The notes under the pieces are model-generated. The model searched no databases, was not told the DNA's origin, and saw only the letters and a list, made by a program, of their open reading frames with translations. Source: an uncultured bacterium (GTDB lineage Bacteria; Bacteroidota; Bacteroidia; Bacteroidales; Muribaculaceae). Taken from it: a stretch of DNA of 29,770 bases. Below are positions 24,453 through 29,770 of this stretch, piece by piece. Where the stretch lies: positions 1 through 29,770 of the forward strand of contig CAJMNI010000032.1 of the NCBI GenBank assembly GCA_905214735.1, written 5' to 3'. The number at the start of each line of letters is the position of its first letter. The first letter of the stretch is position 1. The translations under genes and the position numbers were made by a program.

Positions 24453-24484
24453 CAAAAATAATCAAATTTTCCTATTTACCAAAA
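24453..24484 (-). promoter_or_regulatory. Bacteroidota promoter of the Sel1-repeat gene
   Basis: On the minus strand TTTTG at 24484-24480, a 19-base spacer and TATTTTTG at 24460-24453 match the -33 and -7 consensus with ideal spacing. Transcription should start near 24446, leaving a leader of about 35 bases that contains the two direct repeats. Confidence 0.75.
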
Positions 24485-24598
24485 TTCTGACATTCAACTA
24501 TAAACTATAAGATGCAGCCCGACTGCAAATTAATTGCAATCAGACCGCTTTATAGTTATTTCACTTTAGTGAATTATATTGGCAAAATAATCGCAAAA

Positions 24599-26881
24599 TT
24601 AAATTTTTGCAAGCTGGAGAGCCGGGCGGCTGCGGAATTCCGAATCGCGCAACTTCGCGTATGCCCTCAGATATTTGCGGATAGATGAAACCATCTCCTG
24701 GCTTTCCTGAAGCATGTTGACATAGACATATAGCACTCCCATTGCCGAAGGATCGCCGTCTCTTAGCTGGTCGTGAGCGCGATGATAAGTGTCGGATATC
24801 AGATCCTTAATCACGTCGCAATGATTCCGCAAGAGCGTGATTGCCATTGTGTCGCCCGATTCCATCAGTGCAAGCGTATCGTTGAAAAGGATGCTTATCC
24901 GCGTGCGCATTTGCTCGCATTCCTCGGCATATCTTTCGGGCAACGGCATGAAATTGTTTTCCACATGCTCCTTACAAACCTCATTGATGCGGCGGAGATT
25001 GTAGAGGATGTTCATGCACATGTTGTTGCTCAGATAAAACCAGGTGCTTTTCTCAATAGCCATCTGGCGCGGAAGATTGCGGAGGCAGAGAGTCTCTTTC
25101 CTTCGGGCGTTCTTCAGAACTGTTTTCTGCTTGGAGAGACTCGACTCCGCTTTGTTGAGCACGCCGGCATTGTCGCTTATAAAGGCGGCGGTGATATCAC
25201 GGTATTTCTCTTCGGCATAAGCCATGAAATCCTGTTGGCGTTCGGTGATATACATCAGCAGCATCGGCCAAGTCTCCGACTTGTCGTTCGTGGTGATTAT
25301 GGCGTTGAAAAGAGCGTCTCCTCCTTTGTCGGAATCCTCTTTTTTGCTGAATCTGCGGTTGCTTCTGATGATAATGAAGATAGTGAGCGCGGCGAGCAGA
25401 AACATCACCCAGTGTCCGCCGAAATGCATGGCGGTCACTATGATGCCGGCTCCTATGAAAGCGGCTCCCGCCGTAAGAAACCACCCTCCTATCACGGAAA
25501 TCACTCCCGTTATACGGAACACGGCGCTCTCCCTTCCCCAGGCTTTGTCGGCAAGAGATGTACCCATCGCCACCATGAAGGTCACGAAAGTTGTGGAGAG
25601 CGGCAGTTTCATCGATGTGCCCAAGGCGATGAGGGCTCCGGCAAGCACAAGATTGACCGAACCGCGGATTAGGTCGAACGACGCCCCCTGGTCCATGATT
25701 GTCTCGTCGACGTTGAAGCGGCGGTTGAACCAGCAGCGCACGCGCTCCGGAGTGACGCTCCTCACCCAGGAAATCAGCGACAGCGCCCAGCGCACAAGCC
25801 GCCTGCTAATGCGCGACGAACCGAACATTTCATCACCTCCCTGCTGAGATCCGAGACCGATTTCAGTTTTGGTAACGTTTCTCGCCTTCTTGGAAGAGGC
25901 GAGCGACACAACCATTATAACTCCGGCCCCGATCAGAAAATATATGGGGGTGTTGGCCGGTCCGTTGAGCGAATCCATCAGAAAACCATGCGCATCACCG
26001 CCTCCGTTGGCAATATAATCCTGATAGGAAGAGAGTCCGCTCAACGGCACGCCTATGAAGTTCACAAGGTCGTTTCCGGCAAATGCCATTGCGAGAGCGA
26101 ACGTGCCCATCAGCACAATCACCTTCAGGACATTCACCTTGCAGACATAGAGCAACTGCATCAGCACAGTGAAGAGAGCAAAACATGAAAGGATAATCAA
26201 TGCGGTGTTCTCGTTGATCCAGCTCTTGACTTCCGGAGTCATGAACGTAAGGTCTTTCGCTCCCTTGATAAGGAGAAAATAGATTATGGCAGTGGCGCAG
26301 AGGCCGCCGAATATTCCAATTTTCCATTTGAGGTTGCTGCGGTAGTTGAATGTGAAAATCATCCTTGAGATGAATTGCACTACAGTGCCGAAGAAAAAGG
26401 CTATCGCGACCGAAAGGAAGATTCCGAGAATCACCGATAGGGCTTTCTCTGTATTGAGAAGCTCGTTGAAACCGAGATCCGCTCCTCCGGCCATCTTTAT
26501 CAGAGCCACCACAAACGTGGCTCCAAGCAGTTCGAACACCATGGAGACGGTGGTCGACGTCGGCATTCCGAGCGAGTTGAAAATGTCGAGAAGGATGATG
26601 TCGGTCACCATAACCGCCATGAAAATGCAGATGAGGTCATAAAATGAAAAATGCTCGGGACGGAAGATTCCGTGCCGGGCAATATCCATCATGCCGTTGC
26701 TCATGGCAGCCCCGATGAAAACGCCGATCGACGCCACGATCAGCACTCGCTTGAACGATGCCGCCCCCGACCCGACGGCGGAATTAAGAAAATTGACCGC
26801 GTCATTGCTTACACCCACCGACAGGTCGAAGATCGCCAGCAGAAACAGAAAAATAATGACGCAAAGAAACAGTATATCCAT
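24599..26881 (-). CDS. PiT-family inorganic phosphate transporter with cytosolic C-terminal domain
   Basis: Low-affinity phosphate permease driven by the ion gradient. The 760 residues include two inverted PiT repeats. The first carries GVSNDAVNFLNSAVGS (about 23-38) and LGMPTSTTVSMVFELLGA (about 103-120). The second, after about residue 400, carries MKLPLSTTFVTFMVAMGTSLADKAWG. About ten membrane helices are visible. The last ~210 residues (from about 550, DALFNAIITTNDKSETW onward) are soluble, helical and resemble a PhoU-like domain, a known arrangement in Bacteroidota that may gate transport. The start at 26881 is followed directly by a membrane helix. The leader holds a stable inverted repeat abutting the ribosome-binding region. 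The two-component genes farther upstream are on the same strand, but a phosphate role for them is unproven. Confidence 0.92.
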   Translation of the reverse strand: MDILFLCVIIFLFLLAIFDLSVGVSNDAVNFLNSAVGSGAASFKRVLIVASIGVFIGAAMSNGMMDIARHGIFRPEHFSFYDLICIFMAVMVTDIILLDIFNSLGMPTSTTVSMVFELLGATFVVALIKMAGGADLGFNELLNTEKALSVILGIFLSVAIAFFFGTVVQFISRMIFTFNYRSNLKWKIGIFGGLCATAIIYFLLIKGAKDLTFMTPEVKSWINENTALIILSCFALFTVLMQLLYVCKVNVLKVIVLMGTFALAMAFAGNDLVNFIGVPLSGLSSYQDYIANGGGDAHGFLMDSLNGPANTPIYFLIGAGVIMVVSLASSKKARNVTKTEIGLGSQQGGDEMFGSSRISRRLVRWALSLISWVRSVTPERVRCWFNRRFNVDETIMDQGASFDLIRGSVNLVLAGALIALGTSMKLPLSTTFVTFMVAMGTSLADKAWGRESAVFRITGVISVIGGWFLTAGAAFIGAGIIVTAMHFGGHWVMFLLAALTIFIIIRSNRRFSKKEDSDKGGDALFNAIITTNDKSETWPMLLMYITERQQDFMAYAEEKYRDITAAFISDNAGVLNKAESSLSKQKTVLKNARRKETLCLRNLPRQMAIEKSTWFYLSNNMCMNILYNLRRINEVCKEHVENNFMPLPERYAEECEQMRTRISILFNDTLALMESGDTMAITLLRNHCDVIKDLISDTYHRAHDQLRDGDPSAMGVLYVYVNMLQESQEMVSSIRKYLRAYAKLRDSEFRSRPALQLAKI

Positions 26882-26887
26882 TCTTTT

Positions 26888-26919
26888 CTCAGTTAAGTTT
26901 TCACTGCAAAATAACTGAG
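26888..26919 (-). promoter_or_regulatory. Leader hairpin next to the PiT start codon
   Basis: CTCAGTTA (26888-26895) and TAACTGAG (26912-26919) are a perfect 8-bp inverted repeat, with TTTT and AAAA able to pair further inside. In the mRNA the second arm is followed at once by AAAAGA and the ATG at 26881, so the hairpin could hide the start region. It could equally be a DNA operator. Confidence 0.45.
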
Positions 26920-26997
26920 AATAGATTACATAAATATTACAAAATCGTTAATCTAATGTTAATCCTAAACTCAACAGTATTGCCCCAAAGGGCTACA

Positions 26998-27318
26998 TTA
27001 ATCGAAGGGATCATGGCGACGCACTCTTTTAGGTATGTACTTGTTGATCTCTCTCAAGGCCATGGGATGCACGGGCAATTCAGGAAGCACTTCCTCCATA
27101 CGCATTTCCATCCCAACCTGCCGAAGAAGTGAAATGAAATTGCTCAGCGTAAGATTGGGATGCTTTCCCTGCTCAAACCGGCAAATCGTGGTATAACTCA
27201 CCCCCGATTTTTCCGCCAGTTCGCGCTGACTGAGCCGCGCGGCAAGCCGATACTCCTTCATTCGCCTGGCAAGCACCTGAAGAATATCGCGATTTGATAT
27301 ATATTCTCCTTTAATCAT
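26998..27318 (-). CDS. XRE-family regulator, HipB-like orphan
   Basis: A 106-residue DNA-binding protein with a helix-turn-helix domain at about 18-72: LAARLSQRELAEKSGVSYTTICRFEQGKHPNLTLSNFISLL. The C-terminal extension ends in IPKRVRRHDPFD; a tail with (P)KRVRR is what I recall from Bacteroidota antitoxins that precede hipA kinase-toxin genes. Here no hipA follows: the 115 bases after the stop hold no reading frame, and the next gene is the PiT transporter. It is either an orphan autoregulator or an antitoxin whose toxin was lost. Its own promoter carries a perfect inverted repeat that fits self-repression. Confidence 0.85.
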   Translation of the reverse strand: MIKGEYISNRDILQVLARRMKEYRLAARLSQRELAEKSGVSYTTICRFEQGKHPNLTLSNFISLLRQVGMEMRMEEVLPELPVHPMALREINKYIPKRVRRHDPFD

Positions 27319-27323
27319 ATTGT

Positions 27324-27375
27324 CATATATGGATATTTATCTGCAAATATAAACATATCTATCCATATATGCAAA
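27324..27375 (-). promoter_or_regulatory. XRE gene promoter with overlapping 12-bp inverted-repeat operator
   Basis: On the minus strand TTTG at 27375-27372, a 20-base spacer and TATATTTG at 27351-27344 match the Bacteroidota promoter. Perfect 12-bp arms CATATATGGATA (27324-27335) and TATCCATATATG (27360-27371) flank the -7 box: one covers the likely start site, the other fills the spacer next to -33. Centres are 36 bp apart. This geometry suits repression by a dimeric XRE protein bound at both arms. Confidence 0.75.
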
Positions 27376-27417
27376 TATATTTCCGGAATTCTCTGCGGCC
27401 AGAGTCCCCGGACAATT

Positions 27418-28881
27418 TCAGATTCGGCTCAGGGAGATTCTGAATATCAGGCCGCCGGTCCGGAGATTGGAAGCAGATATGGTCCCCCCGTGAAGAGCCA
27501 CTGCATTCTTCACTATCGAGAGGCCAAGGCCCGTGCCACCCGCCGCGCGGCTGCGCCCCTTGTCTATGCGGTAGAACCTTTCGAACATTTTTTGCAAATG
27601 TTCGTCGGCCACCCCATTCCCGTTGTCGGCAAAAGTCAGCATTATTTTCCCTTCGTCCACACTCGCGACGGCTATCTTTATCCGATTCCCGCCGCTATAT
27701 GCTATTGCATTGTCTATGAGATTATAGAAAACTGCTTCAAGCAGCGAGATATTGCCACGCATCGGCAATGGAGAGGTCACGCTGTTTTCAATTTCAATCC
27801 CCTTTGTTTCCGCGATTATCCTCCGGTCATCGACTACAGTCTGAATGATACTGGTCAGGTCAATATCCTCCTTCACCACCGAAGAGGCTCCGTCATCCAT
27901 GCGGGTTATCAACGATACATCCCCGAGAAGCTTCTGCAGGCGGTCGGTATTGGAAAGGCAACGCTCGAGGAAACGGCGCCGCTTCTCCTCATCGAGTTCG
28001 CTATGCGCAAGAAGAGTCTCCACGCATATCTTTATCGAGGCCACCGGAGTTTTCAGTTCATGGTTTATATTGTTTGTCAGCTCTTTTTTGATTCTTTCTT
28101 TTTCTTGCTGTTCAAACAGAGCTGCCTTATGCTCCTTCTCGCGCTCCACATTTGCTTTCTGAAGCCGGGCATAAAGACGGACTATATTGTTCGAGATCGA
28201 ACCCAATTCATCGTTGGGAAAAGGTTCGGTGTCCGAAATCCGGATTCCCTTCTCCACATCGTCGGCAAATTTTTTTAGCCTGGTGATATGCAGTCCGACC
28301 CGATTGGTGGCGAAATATCCTAAAACGCACATGGCAAGCGCCGTCATTCCCATAATCCACAAAAAACTGATGTCGGGCTTCAGCAGCGAGCTAAGCGAGA
28401 TCGAATATGGCACGGCCGTCCTGACAATATAGCCGTCGTCTCCTTTTGTGGCAGAATAGAAATAATAATTGCCTGTGCTCCGGCTGTGACGGCGCACGGT
28501 ATATCCCGATTGTTGCGAAATCGCCTTTCGGATTTCCTCCCTGTCGAGATGATCTTTGCCGGGCAGATGGTCGATGGAATTGTCATAGATCACCTCTCCG
28601 TCGTCGGAAATGACGCTCACCCTTATGTCGTCGAAAGGATGAAAATCCTTCAGACTTATATCCCTGATGTCGGTTCCCTCCTCAAGTTCGGTCAGAATAT
28701 AGGTGTTGATCATCTGCAGGCGCGTGTTCAATTCCTCGGCCTTGTATAGCTTTTCCCTGTTATATTGGAACACTATGAAGCATCCGACCAGCAGCGCCGA
28801 GTAGCCGAGTAGCCCGAGAAAGAGCCGCTGCGGATAAGTCAGGACACGCTTTATCGGATTATTCGATGAAGCCATAGCCAT
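27418..28881 (-). CDS. Two-component sensor histidine kinase
   Basis: Inner-membrane sensor kinase of 487 residues. One membrane helix lies at about 18-38 and another at about 170-192, with an extracytoplasmic sensing region of ~130 residues between them (FDDIRVSVISDDGEVIYDNS looks PAS/CACHE-like). A HAMP-like linker follows, then a short coiled coil rich in K and E (about 240-268). The dimerisation helix has the phosphorylated histidine H274 in NINHELKTPVAS. The ATP-binding domain shows YNLIDNAIAYSG (N box), FADNGNGVADEHL (G1), FERFYR (F box) and GGTGLGLSIVKN (G2). The start at 28881 overlaps the end of the response regulator gene by 23 bases, so the two are translationally coupled. The signal is unknown. 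Confidence 0.94.
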   Translation of the reverse strand: MAMASSNNPIKRVLTYPQRLFLGLLGYSALLVGCFIVFQYNREKLYKAEELNTRLQMINTYILTELEEGTDIRDISLKDFHPFDDIRVSVISDDGEVIYDNSIDHLPGKDHLDREEIRKAISQQSGYTVRRHSRSTGNYYFYSATKGDDGYIVRTAVPYSISLSSLLKPDISFLWIMGMTALAMCVLGYFATNRVGLHITRLKKFADDVEKGIRISDTEPFPNDELGSISNNIVRLYARLQKANVEREKEHKAALFEQQEKERIKKELTNNINHELKTPVASIKICVETLLAHSELDEEKRRRFLERCLSNTDRLQKLLGDVSLITRMDDGASSVVKEDIDLTSIIQTVVDDRRIIAETKGIEIENSVTSPLPMRGNISLLEAVFYNLIDNAIAYSGGNRIKIAVASVDEGKIMLTFADNGNGVADEHLQKMFERFYRIDKGRSRAAGGTGLGLSIVKNAVALHGGTISASNLRTGGLIFRISLSRI

Positions 28882-29554
28882 AACCTGAACGGGTCACTAT
28901 ATTCTTGCCGTATTGCCCGATCTTCTGCCGGATGCGGGTGATGTTGACATCAACCACGCGGTCGACCACAACAACATCGTCGGTCCAGATCTCCTTAAGA
29001 AGCTCGGCACGGGAAAACACCTGGCCGATATTGGAAACCAGCCGGAAAAGAATTTCGAATTCCTTCTTAGGCATCTTCACCATCTCTCCGTCGACATGGC
29101 ATGTCCGGGTCCTTTTCGAGAGAACAAGCCCTTTATAGACCGCCTCCTCCCCTTCAGACGAATGAGATTCGGCTGATGAGGATGCTCTCCTTATCACGGA
29201 ACGGATTCGCGCAAGCATCTCCTTCAGGGAATATGGTTTCACAATATAGTCGTCAGCCCCGAGATCGAGGCCTTTGACTACATCCTCCTCCCGGTCTTTA
29301 GCAGTGCAGAAAATAATCGGAACTCCGGCCGTCGTCGGATTCGATTTCATGATGCTTGCAAGCTGGGTGCCGGAAATTTCCCCCATCATGATGTCGAGCA
29401 ATACGAGGTCGAATTGAGAAAGGTCCATCGTCAGAGCCTCCTCGGCGCTATAAGCAGTCCTCACTTCATAACCCTCCGATTCGAGATTGAATCCGAGTGC
29501 ATCACAAAGAGTTTCCTCGTCGTCTACCACGAGAATGCGTTTCGCTTTTTCCAT
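28859..29554 (-). CDS. OmpR/PhoB-family response regulator
   Basis: A 231-residue transcription factor switched by phosphorylation. The receiver domain (about 5-120) has the acidic pair D11-D12 (VVDDEE), phospho-acceptor D54 (LVLLDIMMGEISG), T84 region in IIFCTAKDREED and K106 in DYIVKPYSLKEM. The winged-helix output domain (about 135-231) has the usual KKEFEILFRLVSN, AELLKEIW, VVDVNITRIRQKIG and TRSGYGYGFIE. It comes first in the operon with the kinase and overlaps it by 23 bases. A TAnnTTTG-type box (29566-29559) ends only four bases before the ATG, so the transcript may be leaderless. The target genes cannot be told; the PiT gene downstream is one candidate only. Confidence 0.95.
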   Translation of the reverse strand: MEKAKRILVVDDEETLCDALGFNLESEGYEVRTAYSAEEALTMDLSQFDLVLLDIMMGEISGTQLASIMKSNPTTAGVPIIFCTAKDREEDVVKGLDLGADDYIVKPYSLKEMLARIRSVIRRASSSAESHSSEGEEAVYKGLVLSKRTRTCHVDGEMVKMPKKEFEILFRLVSNIGQVFSRAELLKEIWTDDVVVVDRVVDVNITRIRQKIGQYGKNIVTRSGYGYGFIE

Positions 29555-29555
29555 A

Positions 29556-29691
29556 CTGCAAAATTAGAAATATTGGGCCAATTTCAACACTCTTAACCGC
29601 ATATTTAATAATTCTTTAACAAGACCCTAACCTTCACAATAATTCAACAAAACTGAAAAAACCATGAAACATGCGCTTCCTAATTTTGCAG
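29556..29691. promoter_or_regulatory. Control region with two inverted identical -7 boxes
   Basis: CTGCAAAATTAG (29556-29567) and CTAATTTTGCAG (29680-29691) are exact reverse complements, each holding a TAATTTTG -7 box that points outward. The left one would serve the response regulator, with TTG at 29587-29585 as a possible -33 at 18-base spacing. The right one would serve a rightward gene beyond the window, but no -33 is evident. No gene is seen in 29555-29770; a small GGCTC/GAGCC hairpin lies at 29754-29767. Confidence 0.5.
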
Positions 29692-29770
29692 CAGAAAAAA
29701 CGATCCCAAAAGCTTATATCAATACTTCGGTTATTTTTTGAGAATTTGTTAACGGCTCCGAGGAGCCAAG

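Noticed and set aside
24773..25672. Rightward open frame of 299 codons
   Set aside because: Antisense to the PiT gene, which has clear membrane and signature motifs; no plausible protein features.
1..29770. CRISPR arrays, tRNA and rRNA genes, insertion sequences
   Set aside because: No regularly spaced repeats, no cloverleaf-like tRNA sequences, no rRNA-like stretches and no transposase were recognised by reading; this is not a computed search.

Overview
The window looks like a chromosomal piece of a gut-type Bacteroidales genome, most likely in or near the Muribaculaceae. The reasons are the promoters (Bacteroidota-type TTTG / TAnnTTTG boxes with 19-20 bp spacing), the weak Shine-Dalgarno sequences, a menDBCE menaquinone cluster, a Bacteroidota-type tyrosine recombinase, a large secreted protein with a Por-like C-terminus, and a PiT transporter with a C-terminal cytosolic domain. 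Most genes are moderately GC-rich; the toxin-antitoxin pair near 20.0-20.76 kb is visibly AT-richer. The species assignment is inference.

Layout. 1-2853: glutamine-dependent NAD synthetase (nadE) and a TsaC/YrdC threonylcarbamoyl-AMP synthase, probably one operon. 2854-11847: a rightward run with a Bacteroidota promoter at its head: polyprenyl-phosphate sugar transferase, CLC chloride channel with CBS domains, fmt, then menD-menB-menC-menE. These supply four menaquinone steps from isochorismate to o-succinylbenzoyl-CoA to DHNA-CoA; menF and menH are not here. menE is unusually short, and its 3' end overlaps, tail to tail, the end of a leftward P-type Ca2+ ATPase (11796-14510). A small ABM-fold monooxygenase (14777-15055) with a clean terminator follows on the same strand. 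15387-18740: an 1117-residue exported modular protein ending in a terminator.

18741-23400 is the accessory-looking part: a tyrosine recombinase that seems to lack about 80 internal residues, a RelE/HigB-like toxin plus XRE antitoxin with a perfect palindrome in front, the first ~24 codons of a broken SMR-type efflux gene, a WYL-domain regulator and an RtcB RNA ligase. A ribonuclease-type toxin, a ligand-sensing regulator and an RNA ligase that seals such cuts side by side is the most suggestive association in the window; the functional link is inference.

23403-29554, all leftward: a periplasmic Sel1-repeat protein with a near-ideal promoter, a PiT phosphate transporter, an orphan HipB-like XRE regulator with a perfect 12-bp inverted-repeat operator laid across its own promoter, and an overlapping histidine kinase / OmpR-type response regulator pair. 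The last ~200 bases hold the control region of that pair and probably a promoter for a rightward gene beyond the window.

No rRNA, tRNA, CRISPR array or insertion sequence was recognised.
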